From Acidobacteriota bacterium (lineage in GTDB: Bacteria; Acidobacteriota; Terriglobia; Acidiferrales; UBA7541), in NCBI GenBank assembly GCA_013289855.1, contig JABCZD010000009.1:62001-126000 (forward strand): a DNA stretch of 64,000 nucleotides, read 5' to 3'. Made by a program: the position numbers and the translations under genes. Positions 44,685 to 53,331 of the stretch are shown piece by piece (the stretch's first letter is position 1; every line of letters starts with the position of its first letter). The notes under the pieces were generated by a model that worked only from the letters and a program-made list of their open reading frames with translations, searched no databases and was not told the origin of the DNA.

Positions 44685-46411
44685 CGAACGTCTCCTTGAA
44701 GCTGTTGCGCCGCTTGCGCGCTCTCACGTGTCACCGCGGATGATGTATTGGGCTTGGTGCCAGTGAAATCGGTAGAGAAACCCAGGCCGCTTACGCTCAG
44801 CAAGCCTTTCAATGCGGAATTTTCGAAGGTGCCCGAGAAGACAACATCAACCGGGGAGCCTTCGATGGGAATGTTGATGGTGAAACTGAATTTTTCGGCG
44901 CTGAGGTACCCTCTGATGATAGTCGCCGTGCCGCGCGTACTGGTTACCGTGCCGGAGATAGTGCCGTCGGCAGCCATGGTGAGGTCCGCGGTGGACCCCT
45001 CCGTACCCTGCGGCGTAGTGTAGGCCAGCTTCCACTTGCCAGTAATGTCGCCTTTGGGTGGGTCGGTGGGACGGTCGGGCTCGCGGGGTTCAAATCTGCG
45101 ACCGTCCACGAAAACGATTTTGATTTTGGTTTTTTCCTCGAAAATATCGCCGTCTGTCACTACCAGGTTGGCGATTTTCCCTTTTTCGATGGAGCCGGTG
45201 CGGTCAGCAACTCCGAAAATTTCCGCGGGAGAAAGCGTCATGGCGCGAAGCGCGGCGTCAGGAGGTAAACCAGCGTCGATGGACTTTTTTGCGGCTTTTA
45301 GAATGTCTTTGGGAGTGGCGATGCCGCCAGAATAAAACGCGAATTTCACGCCGCTTTTGGAGAGCGCCGCAGGAGAAGACGGAGCGCGATCGCGGAAACG
45401 CAGCGTCTCGAGGGATGGCTTATCGTCCGGGTCGGCGTCCTTCTCTGCTTCGGGCCACTTGAGATTCACGAGGACGGGAAGTTTTTTTGCGGCAATTTCC
45501 GGGGCGACTTCATAGGCCATTTGTCCGCCATAAATCACTCCCGTTACATTCCAGCGATCCACGAGCACCAAGGAACGGCGCAACTGCACGGAATTGTTGG
45601 CGGGAATCAGCACCAGGGCGTGGTCCTCTAGCGCGTCGGCTAAGGCAGCGGAATTGCGGTCGTAGCGGGGACGCTCGACACCACGAGGATTCTTGTCGTA
45701 AGCGGCATCCGCTTTGGCGTACCAATCCGTATCGATCCACAGCTGATGAACGTAGCCGAGCACGCCCATGAGGGAGTCTGGGAAACCGGTGCCGAAGCCG
45801 CCGAGGGGCTGCAGATTGAGCGGAATGGCCGCGGGCGATTTCACCACCAGGTCACCTGGGCGATCGCCCGCAAGGTCGAGAACGGCCGCTTGCCCAGGCA
45901 CGATGCCGCCCTTCGGCGCTGACACTACGGTGGTAAAGCCCACGGAACGCCACGATTCGATACGCTTGTCCGTCAACGTTACTTCGTCGGCGGCATTGCG
46001 CCATGCTGTGGTGCCGGGGCGATCTTCGGGACCGTTGGCACGTTCGCCCTGCGATCTGCCGCGAGGGCCGGAGGCCTCGCCGCCGCTGGGACCTGCGGCG
46101 CTCGCGGAAATCCCTACATCGGTGAAGGCGTCAAAGAGACCGGGATAAACAGTGAGCCCCTTGCCGTCGATGACCCACGCTTCATCGGGGATGGCGGGGT
46201 CTTTGCCGACCGCGGTGATCACCCCCCGAGCGATGAGAATAGTGGCGTTCTCGATGGGCGGGCCGGATACGGGGATCACTTTGGCGCCGCGAATGGCGAA
46301 GTACCGTGGCTCCCCGCCTTGCGCGCGCGTAACGGCCGGCAAAGCCGCCAGGACGAATAAAACGACGACTAAAGATACAAGGGTATGCCAACGGTTCACG
46401 ACGGAACGCAT
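44681..46411 (-). CDS. Exported amidohydrolase homologue lacking metal ligands, with extra C-terminal domain (first of three)
   Basis: A 576-residue exported protein starting at ATG 46411 with AAGGAG upstream; the signal segment is TLVSLVVVLFVLAALPAVTR. The amidohydrolase scaffold is recognisable (AKVIPVSGPPIENATILIAR, then TAVGKDPAIPDEAWVIDGKG, and GKIANLVVTDGDIFE), but the HxH strand reads VYPGLFDAFTDVGISA and the downstream metal residues are gone. A Gly/Arg-rich insertion follows that strand. The last 110 residues form an added beta domain (GKWKLAYTTPQGTEGSTADL, then GTISGTVTS) like those that sample small ligands. It leads a tightly packed three-gene unit. Confidence 0.85.
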   Translation of the reverse strand: MRSVVNRWHTLVSLVVVLFVLAALPAVTRAQGGEPRYFAIRGAKVIPVSGPPIENATILIARGVITAVGKDPAIPDEAWVIDGKGLTVYPGLFDAFTDVGISASAAGPSGGEASGPRGRSQGERANGPEDRPGTTAWRNAADEVTLTDKRIESWRSVGFTTVVSAPKGGIVPGQAAVLDLAGDRPGDLVVKSPAAIPLNLQPLGGFGTGFPDSLMGVLGYVHQLWIDTDWYAKADAAYDKNPRGVERPRYDRNSAALADALEDHALVLIPANNSVQLRRSLVLVDRWNVTGVIYGGQMAYEVAPEIAAKKLPVLVNLKWPEAEKDADPDDKPSLETLRFRDRAPSSPAALSKSGVKFAFYSGGIATPKDILKAAKKSIDAGLPPDAALRAMTLSPAEIFGVADRTGSIEKGKIANLVVTDGDIFEEKTKIKIVFVDGRRFEPREPDRPTDPPKGDITGKWKLAYTTPQGTEGSTADLTMAADGTISGTVTSTRGTATIIRGYLSAEKFSFTINIPIEGSPVDVVFSGTFENSALKGLLSVSGLGFSTDFTGTKPNTSSAVTRESAQAAQQLQGDVR

Positions 46412-46615
46412 GCAAAACTCCTTATGCAATTTTCAGCCGATTTGAGGAGATAAAGCCCCCGGGCGTTATGGGTGTAGACGCACAATAGCCGCGAGACGTT
46501 TCGCCCCGATTCATGTCACGACGATACAGGCAATAGTGCTGGCCATGCTACCGGAAGCGCTTGGGCGTCGCCGCGAAGCGTTGTTCGTTCGAAAAAGCGT
46601 TGGAATCGCGCTGGC

Positions 46616-48322
46616 TCAGGGCTTCTTTTTCCCAAAGAGACCACCAACACTTTTCACCGCATTTGCAGGAGCCTGCGCGCCTGCCCCGACGGCTCCAGTG
46701 ACTAGTCCACCGGCGCAACCCGCTTGCGATTTAACCATGCCCGCAGCAAGCCCACCGGCGTCGGGAACGAATTTCGGATCCGCGGTGGTGCCTTTGATCA
46801 TGAACGGAATGGTGGTGCCACCCTTGCAAGCGCTATTGGAGCCTTTGCCCGTGGCACTGCCGAGACCATTCGCCACCCCGGAAACGGGACTAGCCACCGC
46901 TCCAATACCGCTGGTGAGCGTCGCGGCCATCTTGAAGTCCAGATCATTTTTCGAATCGATGGTGCCGCCTCCCGCAAGGCTGCCGACCGCAGGAAGCACG
47001 GCGATGACATCGTCGGCTTTCAAGCCTTCGGGCGCCACGCGTAAATTCGTGGTGAATTTTTCGATTTGGAGGTCTTTGCCGCTCTTCAACCCGGCGAGCG
47101 ATCCCACGCCGGACATTTTCGAGCCCAGATCAAACCCGGCAAGCGTGGCGCTGAATAGGCCGACGTCGCCGGTGGTCACCAGTCGATTCGTGGGCCCAGC
47201 GAGAGCGAGATTGGTGTTGATCGTGCCGGCGGTAAGTGACGCGCCGTTCGGCATGTGAATGCCAAGCGCGGGGAGGAAGGCCACCAAGTCCTGAGCCGGC
47301 ATATTTTGGCCAGTCACTTTTATATTTACGGTGGTGCTCTCACCAGCGGTGGCATAGGTTCCAGACAGATGCGCAGCGGCCGAGCCAATTTTCACGGTGG
47401 ATGGATTCAAGACTCCGGTGTTTTTGCCGAGGTCGTATTTTGTGTCAAAATCCACCGTCAAGGGCACGCCCGCGGGTGAGCCTCCCGCGACTAGCATGGC
47501 TTTGGACAACTTGGCGGTGCCCTTGATCTGGGCCACACCGCTTTGCGAACCAATCGTAGCGTCCAAATCGAGGGAGCCACCGAGTCCAGCAGAAGGATCG
47601 AGAACGCCGGATGTCGCGAGATTCATCGACGAGATATTGAGTTTGGCATCGAGCGGAGTGAGAGCCGTATCGGTCGCATCGAGCGGCCCGGCCGTCCCGT
47701 CGAATTTGAATTTACCACCGCCAGGAAGATCCGCGCTGATTTTGACGGGAAACTTGGAGGCGCTGGAGACGTTTGACGCGGAAACGTCCACGTGATCATA
47801 GGTGCTGCGCTTCTGGGAATTGGTGTTGCCAAGGATGATGACGCCATCCTTGAGATCCAATTGTTTGATGGCTACATCGCCTCCCGGTGCGGCAGATTTC
47901 GCCGGAGCGGCCTTGGGGTCGGGAGCGCTGGCAGCGCCACCCAGCGAGGAATAGTTCCACTTACCCACGGCGTTGCGCAGCAGAGTGACCTTCGGTTCCA
48001 CGATGGTGACGCCTGTGACATTCAGCGATTTCGAGAAGATTAGTGGCATAATCTCGACGCCAACCTTTAGCGATTTTGCAGTAAGAAACGGCGTGGGGCT
48101 GAATTTGGGGTCATCGCCAATGGAAAGATTTTCCGCCGAGAGGGAGCCACCAATAAGTGAGAAGCTCAGATTGCCGAGCTCCACTTTGCGGCCGAGAGCG
48201 ACGCCGACTTTCTCCTCAATGGTGGGCCGGAACTGATTCACCGGAACAAGATAGGGCAGGATCACCAGAAGCACGATAACAACAGCAATCACGATGAGGA
48301 CTATGCGGACTTTTCGGCTCAT
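46616..48322 (-). CDS. AsmA family protein
   Basis: A 568-residue protein with one N-terminal membrane anchor (IVLIVIAVVIVLLVILPYLV) followed by the AsmA N-terminal block (YLVPVNQFRPTIEEKVGVAL, LGRKVELGNLSFSLIGGSLS). The rest is a long repetitive beta structure ending in a second AsmA-like part and a Gly/Ala-rich C-terminus (LFGKKKP). AGGAGG precedes the ATG. AsmA-like proteins are thought to help move phospholipid between the inner and outer membranes or to tune outer-membrane assembly. It is upstream of the amidohydrolases on the same strand, about 200 bases away. Confidence 0.9.
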   Translation of the reverse strand: MSRKVRIVLIVIAVVIVLLVILPYLVPVNQFRPTIEEKVGVALGRKVELGNLSFSLIGGSLSAENLSIGDDPKFSPTPFLTAKSLKVGVEIMPLIFSKSLNVTGVTIVEPKVTLLRNAVGKWNYSSLGGAASAPDPKAAPAKSAAPGGDVAIKQLDLKDGVIILGNTNSQKRSTYDHVDVSASNVSSASKFPVKISADLPGGGKFKFDGTAGPLDATDTALTPLDAKLNISSMNLATSGVLDPSAGLGGSLDLDATIGSQSGVAQIKGTAKLSKAMLVAGGSPAGVPLTVDFDTKYDLGKNTGVLNPSTVKIGSAAAHLSGTYATAGESTTVNIKVTGQNMPAQDLVAFLPALGIHMPNGASLTAGTINTNLALAGPTNRLVTTGDVGLFSATLAGFDLGSKMSGVGSLAGLKSGKDLQIEKFTTNLRVAPEGLKADDVIAVLPAVGSLAGGGTIDSKNDLDFKMAATLTSGIGAVASPVSGVANGLGSATGKGSNSACKGGTTIPFMIKGTTADPKFVPDAGGLAAGMVKSQAGCAGGLVTGAVGAGAQAPANAVKSVGGLFGKKKP

Positions 48323-48525
48323 GACGACCTCCTATTGGCTCCAATTGGCGGGACCGGAGCGCAATTGTCTCGGCGCAGAGGCGAGATGATAGCACATAGA
48401 AAGGTGGACGGCAGGGGCACTTAGGCGTGACCGGCCAGGTCCAGAGGATGGGGATGTGTTTCGCGAAAAGGAGGTATAAAATTGGCGACAATCGCAGAGC
48501 GTGGGCGGCTGCGGAGGAGGCATGC

Positions 48526-48930
48526 ATGTCATATTCACGACCACATTCACGAGCATATTTCAGCCTTAAATTGGTGATTGCAGCGGGCGCGCTCTTTGCA
48601 GGTGTGGGTGCAGGACCTACCTCTTTTTTTGCGGCGCAGCGGCCAATGCAGAGCACTCCACAGCCCGTGGCCTCGCCGAATGCGCCGAATCCGAGTTATC
48701 CGCAAGGCATGAACGGCCCGGGCGCCAAAGAGCCTGATGCCAAGACGCTGGATAAACAAAATCAGGCGGAAGTAAAAGCCGAGGTCGAAAAGCTCTATGC
48801 GCTGGTTTTTGAACTGCGGGAAACAATGAAGCAGACAGACAGCAACTCGACGTTGTCTGTGACGGTGGTAAAGAAGGCGCAACAGATTGAAAAACTGGCG
48901 AAAGAGATTAAAGATCGCGCCAAGAATTGA
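48526..48930 (+). CDS. Small secreted protein with C-terminal coiled coil
   Basis: A 134-residue protein starting at ATG 48526 with GGAGGAGG upstream. The signal peptide (SLKLVIAAGALFAGVGAGP) is followed by a Pro/Asn-rich linker (STPQPVASPNAPNPSYPQGM) and then a charged helix (QAEVKAEVEKLYALVFELRE, then VKKAQQIEKLAKEIKDRAKN) likely to dimerise. No enzymatic features are seen and I know no family name. It diverges from AsmA and converges with the CRTAC1 gene. Confidence 0.7.
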   Translation: MSYSRPHSRAYFSLKLVIAAGALFAGVGAGPTSFFAAQRPMQSTPQPVASPNAPNPSYPQGMNGPGAKEPDAKTLDKQNQAEVKAEVEKLYALVFELRETMKQTDSNSTLSVTVVKKAQQIEKLAKEIKDRAKN

Positions 48931-49012
48931 TGATCGATTAGAAAATCAAAGCTTCACTCGAACCATGACGACGCCGTGCGCGTGATGCTAAGACTTGAAG
49001 CGACTGCACTTG

Positions 49013-50851
49013 CTACGGCACTTTGGACGGCCTGATGCGTTCGGCAGGCACAATTCCCTGCCCTTCCAGCACGGAATAAAATTGATCCGCCGCCATAGCG
49101 GGCAACGTTTCGGTTTTCCCCGATGGCCAGCGAATTTCCACGCTGTCAATTTTCTGCGCTGTCCCCAAACCGAAATGGACGCGCAAATCGTTTTGCGATA
49201 GATAGCTGCCGCCGCTGTGAATCTCTTCGGTTTGCGTCATGCCCCCGGCGACAATTTTAACGCGCGCATTGAGCGCCAGCCTGTTGCTCTTGGTCCCGGC
49301 AAGTTCAAAGCTGACCCAGTGCGCGCCGGGGACGCCGTGATTGCGCAGCAGCATGGGAGCGCCATCGATGTCGCCGATGACAACGTCCATGTTGCCGTTA
49401 TTGAACAGATCCGCAACCGCCAAGCCGCGCGATACGCGTTTTTCTTGCAGCGCCGGGCCGGCCTGCGTGCTGGCGTCACAGAATGTTCCGTTGCGCTGAT
49501 TGAGTTGCAACAGCTTCGGTTCGCGGTAGCCCGCGCCGGAGGGCAAGGTGTCTACCTGAGGGTACACGTGCCCGCTGACAGCGATCAGGTCGAGCCAGCC
49601 GTCGTTATCGACATCTACAAACGCGGTGCCCCACTTGACCCAGGGCAGCGATGGCAGGGCCACGCCGGATGGATATGAGACGTCGGTGAAATTCCAGTTA
49701 CCGTCGTTGCGGAACAGCAAATCGTATTCGTCGGAAAAATTGGTAACGTACAAAGACGGGCGGCCGTTGTGCGAATAGTCCCCCACGGCGATACCCATGG
49801 AAGCCTGTTCCGAGCCGTCCTCGCTTACGGCGGTGCCGGATTCCAGGCCAATTTCTTTGAATTTTCCGTCGCCCAAATTCTTGTAAAGAAATTTTGGCGT
49901 GGAATCGTTGGCCACGTAGATGTCCGGCCGGCCGGAGTTGTTGAAGTCCGCCCAGATCACGCTCATGCCGTAGTAACCGTTGGGATCGCTCACGCCCGCG
50001 CTCTTCGAGACATCGGAGAAAGTGCCATCGCCATTGTTGTGAAACAACGAATCGCCGGCGCCCCGCAATCCGCGCGGGCCGCACTGCACGTCGATGCCGC
50101 GATATTTGCAGTTGGGAGATTTTCCGAAACCTGGCAGGTCGTTCAAGCGGAAGTCCACGTAATTCGTGACCATCAGATCCACGAAACCGTCGCCATCATA
50201 ATCGCCGAAGGCCGCGCCGGTGGACCAGCGGCCATCCGCGACGCCAGCTTTGGCGGTCACATCGGTGAACGTGCCGTCTCCATTGTTGTGATAGAGCACG
50301 TTTCCACCGAGGCAGGTGAGGTACAGATCGGGCCAGCCGTCGTTGTCATAATCGCCGACAGCGCCGCCCATGGCGAAACAAGTAGCGTCAAGCTTGGATT
50401 TCGCGGTGACATCGGTAAACGTGCCGTCGTGATTGTTGTGGTACAGCACGCCACGGCTTTTTTCGCCCTTCACAGCCATTTCCACCGTGGGAGCATTGGT
50501 GAAATAAATGTCCGGCCAGCCGTCGCGATCGTAATCAAAAATAATCACGCCGCCGCTCATCGATTCGACGATGTATTTTTTCGAAGGGTCGGCAGTGTGA
50601 CGAAATGCTATGCCGCTCTTCGCGGTAATGTCTTCGAGCTGCGGCACGGGACGCCCCGCGCATTTGGTAGCCCTCGCGCCGGGCGGTGGCGGTGGTGGTT
50701 CCGGGTGACCGCCTTGCGCGCGAGCAATAAATGCGCCAGTGCAAACTACTAACAAGGCCAGCGCGAATCGTCCGCCGAGAAGTCCGCTCACAGGTATTCC
50801 GCTGGATAAAGAATGGTCATGAGTTGGGTAGCTGTGACGCTGCTTTGTCAC
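49013..50851 (-). CDS. Secreted CRTAC1 family protein (FG-GAP/VCBS repeats plus ASPIC/UnbV)
   Basis: A protein of about 600 residues with a signal segment (FALALLVVCTGAFIARA). The body is an integrin-like propeller with repeated calcium loops: FDYDRDGWPDIYFTN, GDYDNDGWPDLYLTC, GDYDGDGFVDLMVTN, ADFNNSGRPDIYVAND, VDVDNDGWLDLIAVSG and ADLFNNGNMDVVIGD. The C-terminal ASPIC/UnbV domain reads VKIVAGGMTQTEEIHSGGSY, then VHFGLGTAQKIDSVEIRWPS. GTG 50851 overlaps the TPR gene by 35 bases; GTG 50791 has a better ribosome site and is an equally good start. The family is found at cell surfaces, and the ligand is unknown. It is the last gene of the receptor-TPR-CRTAC1 set. Confidence 0.92.
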   Translation of the reverse strand: MTKQRHSYPTHDHSLSSGIPVSGLLGGRFALALLVVCTGAFIARAQGGHPEPPPPPPGARATKCAGRPVPQLEDITAKSGIAFRHTADPSKKYIVESMSGGVIIFDYDRDGWPDIYFTNAPTVEMAVKGEKSRGVLYHNNHDGTFTDVTAKSKLDATCFAMGGAVGDYDNDGWPDLYLTCLGGNVLYHNNGDGTFTDVTAKAGVADGRWSTGAAFGDYDGDGFVDLMVTNYVDFRLNDLPGFGKSPNCKYRGIDVQCGPRGLRGAGDSLFHNNGDGTFSDVSKSAGVSDPNGYYGMSVIWADFNNSGRPDIYVANDSTPKFLYKNLGDGKFKEIGLESGTAVSEDGSEQASMGIAVGDYSHNGRPSLYVTNFSDEYDLLFRNDGNWNFTDVSYPSGVALPSLPWVKWGTAFVDVDNDGWLDLIAVSGHVYPQVDTLPSGAGYREPKLLQLNQRNGTFCDASTQAGPALQEKRVSRGLAVADLFNNGNMDVVIGDIDGAPMLLRNHGVPGAHWVSFELAGTKSNRLALNARVKIVAGGMTQTEEIHSGGSYLSQNDLRVHFGLGTAQKIDSVEIRWPSGKTETLPAMAADQFYSVLEGQGIVPAERIRPSKVP

Positions 50852-53255
50852 GCTGATGGGCTTTCAGATCCTTGTAGATGTTCAATTCGCGATCCGCGTC
50901 CTCGATGCGGGAAGCTTTGCGGTACGCGGCCTGCAGCTGGTAATGAATATAGTCGGTCTGCGGACTAAGGCGCGCGGCAATTTCAAGGTGCGAGACGGCT
51001 TCGGCAATCTGTCCGCGATCAAGCAAAATTTTCCCCAATTCATATTGCGCGTTGGCATGACTGGGATTCGCGGCAACAATCTGTTCAAACAAATCTTTGG
51101 CATCGTCGGTCTTGGATTGCTGCAGGTACACGAATCCAAGATTGAATCTGGCCTCGGGGTCCGCGGAATTAGTCGCCAACTCGGCCTGGAATTCGCCGGA
51201 GGCTTCCGGCCATTGCTCGGCCCGGATGTAAGCCTGGCCGGCGTAGTAGTGCGCTTTAGGGAAATTGGCATCCGCTTGCAGCACGCGATGAAAGGTGGCG
51301 GTGGCGCGCGCATAGTCGCCGATTTCAATCCATAGCTGGCCCACAAGGAACAAAGTGTCGTTCGGCAGGTTGGTTTTGTCCAATTCCGCGAGAACCGCGG
51401 CGGCCTGTTTTAAGTCACCAAGCTTTGCCAGCGACGCCGCCCACGAGTAACCAACGGCGGGGTCCTGTTCGCCACGCAAGCCCAAAGGGGTGAAAGTCGC
51501 GACGGCCTCAGCATACTGATCGCTGCCAAACAACGCCATGCCAAGCATCGCTCGCACCGGATTGTCTCCACCATTTTGCTCGAGAGCCAGCCGCAAACCC
51601 CGAATGGCTTCCGGATAGTTGGCCACGCGGAACGCACAGACGCCAAGATTCTTTGCCAATCCAGAGATCGCGGGATCCCAGCGCTCGGCCTCCTGGTAGT
51701 GGCCCAGGGCGTCCCGATAGTTGGCGCGGACGGCCTCGGAGGTAGCCAGATCGTTGAACGCCAGGCCCAGCGCCGCGCGCAATCGCGCCTCCTGAGCGTC
51801 CGCGGCGGCGCGCTGCTTCTCGTTTAAATTGGAACGCGCCACGACGGATGGATCGACCGGCGCGAAGGGATCGACGCTGCCAGGGAGCAGCGGGGCAGCT
51901 TCCGCTTCGCTCCGGGAACTGAGCGGCATCACCGCGGCCATGGAGCCCGCGCCCCCGGCCAGCGCGATAGATGTGACATTTTGTTGCGTATCTTCCATGG
52001 TTTTGAGTTGCAGGTTGCGAGCCTTCGCCAGATAAGCTTCGCTTTCTTCCGCGCGCCCGGAATTGACGAGTATACGGCCCAGATCCACGTACGCGCGGCG
52101 AATCTGATAGTTGGCGCGAGATTCGTCTGTACCGGTCAACTCGATAGATTTGCGGAGCATCTGCTCGGCGCGCACCATATCGTTCCGGCCATAGGCGTTC
52201 AGGCCCATATACAGCCACGGCTCAGGCCAGTTCGGATTCGTCCGGCTGGCAACCTCCAGGAAGCGGTCCGATTCGTCGTACCGGCGTTCCGTGGAATCCA
52301 AATAGCCAATCATGTAATTCGCAAGAAAGTCGTGGGGATAGTACTGCAGCTCTTTTTCGATTTCGGCGCGCGCCTCGGGCGTAGGTTTCCACTCGTTCAG
52401 GGAAAGGCGTGCTAGCCCCAGGAAATAATGTGCGTGCGGGGTGCGGGTATCGAGGGCGATCGCCCGCTCGAGCTCGCGGATGGCCTCCTGCATATCGCCG
52501 GCGTCGCGATACGCCCGGCCGAAGAGCACGTGCAGCGAACCGCTATTGCCAAGTTCGCGCTGCATGCGTTGAAATAGCGCGGCCGCTTGGGCTCGGCCTT
52601 CGTCATTCTTGGCGGCCAGCAGGGCAATTCCCAGCGAGTATTCGGTTTCGATATCCGGGGCGAGCCCAGCGGCCCGAGACAGTGGCTCTACGGCATTCGC
52701 ATACTGTTGTTTGCCCATCCAGGCTCTGCCGAGCAAGATGTTGGCTCGCACGTTATCGGGCTGCACCGCCAGCGCCTTGTTGGCTTCGGCTATCGCGGCA
52801 TCGAGCTGGCCAGCCTGTATTTCGGCAATGGCCAGATCCACGTGCTGATCGACGGTGTCCTCGAAGGCCAGCGCGCGCTGTTGCAGCTCCACCGATTGCG
52901 GATAGGCACCCTGCAGGAGCCTTAACTGACCCAATTCACGCAGCGCCAGAGCGATCAGCCGCTGGTTTGCCGCCGCGATGGCCTCGGGATCCCCCGATGT
53001 GCGCGCGGTCTGGGCGGCAGCCATGCGCTTGACGAGCTCTGCCTGCGCCTCAGAGACGCGTGAGTCGCGACTCTTCTGTGCAGGCCGGGTGGCAGGTTGT
53101 GACTGCGCGCCACGCGCGGGCTGCGTCACTTCCCATGCCGCAAGCATGAAAAGAGCGGAGGCAATCAGGAAAGATGTGCGCCTTCGGGTCAAGCAGCAGC
53201 TAAACAAGGAGCTATGGAAAGGCCTGTTCACAGGAATTCGGTACGAATTACGCAC
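50817..53255 (-). CDS. Large secreted TPR-repeat protein
   Basis: An 812-residue protein with a signal-like segment (TSFLIASALFMLAAWEVTQP) and then TPR repeats over nearly the full length, for example VRANILLGRAWMGKQQYANA, HAHYFLGLARLSLNEW, ARFNLGFVYLQQSKTDDAKD and NAQYELGKILLDRGQIAEAV. A short low-complexity part around 440-480 splits two repeat blocks. The start is uncertain (GTG 53255 is used). It follows the TonB receptor gene beyond a terminator and overlaps the CRTAC1 gene. Together they suggest a cell-surface partner of the receptor. Confidence 0.87.
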   Translation of the reverse strand: MRNSYRIPVNRPFHSSLFSCCLTRRRTSFLIASALFMLAAWEVTQPARGAQSQPATRPAQKSRDSRVSEAQAELVKRMAAAQTARTSGDPEAIAAANQRLIALALRELGQLRLLQGAYPQSVELQQRALAFEDTVDQHVDLAIAEIQAGQLDAAIAEANKALAVQPDNVRANILLGRAWMGKQQYANAVEPLSRAAGLAPDIETEYSLGIALLAAKNDEGRAQAAALFQRMQRELGNSGSLHVLFGRAYRDAGDMQEAIRELERAIALDTRTPHAHYFLGLARLSLNEWKPTPEARAEIEKELQYYPHDFLANYMIGYLDSTERRYDESDRFLEVASRTNPNWPEPWLYMGLNAYGRNDMVRAEQMLRKSIELTGTDESRANYQIRRAYVDLGRILVNSGRAEESEAYLAKARNLQLKTMEDTQQNVTSIALAGGAGSMAAVMPLSSRSEAEAAPLLPGSVDPFAPVDPSVVARSNLNEKQRAAADAQEARLRAALGLAFNDLATSEAVRANYRDALGHYQEAERWDPAISGLAKNLGVCAFRVANYPEAIRGLRLALEQNGGDNPVRAMLGMALFGSDQYAEAVATFTPLGLRGEQDPAVGYSWAASLAKLGDLKQAAAVLAELDKTNLPNDTLFLVGQLWIEIGDYARATATFHRVLQADANFPKAHYYAGQAYIRAEQWPEASGEFQAELATNSADPEARFNLGFVYLQQSKTDDAKDLFEQIVAANPSHANAQYELGKILLDRGQIAEAVSHLEIAARLSPQTDYIHYQLQAAYRKASRIEDADRELNIYKDLKAHQRDKAASQLPNS

Positions 53256-53268
53256 ACTTAAAACTAAA

Positions 53269-53298
53269 CAGCGGGGCTCGAAATTTCAAGCCCCGCTG
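53269..53298 (-). terminator. Hairpin terminator between the TonB receptor and TPR genes
   Basis: A perfect 10-bp stem (53269-53278 with 53289-53298) with a 10-nt loop. On the minus strand it is followed by TTTAGTTTTA. It lies 33 bases after the receptor stop and 14 bases before the TPR gene start, so it could attenuate read-through. Confidence 0.8.
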
Positions 53299-53331
53299 CC
53301 AGTTGCTGACCTACGTTATCGGTTCGGTTGT

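Noticed and set aside
43452..44699. 415-codon plus-strand frame
   Set aside because: Antisense to the middle amidohydrolase; no motif or ribosome site.
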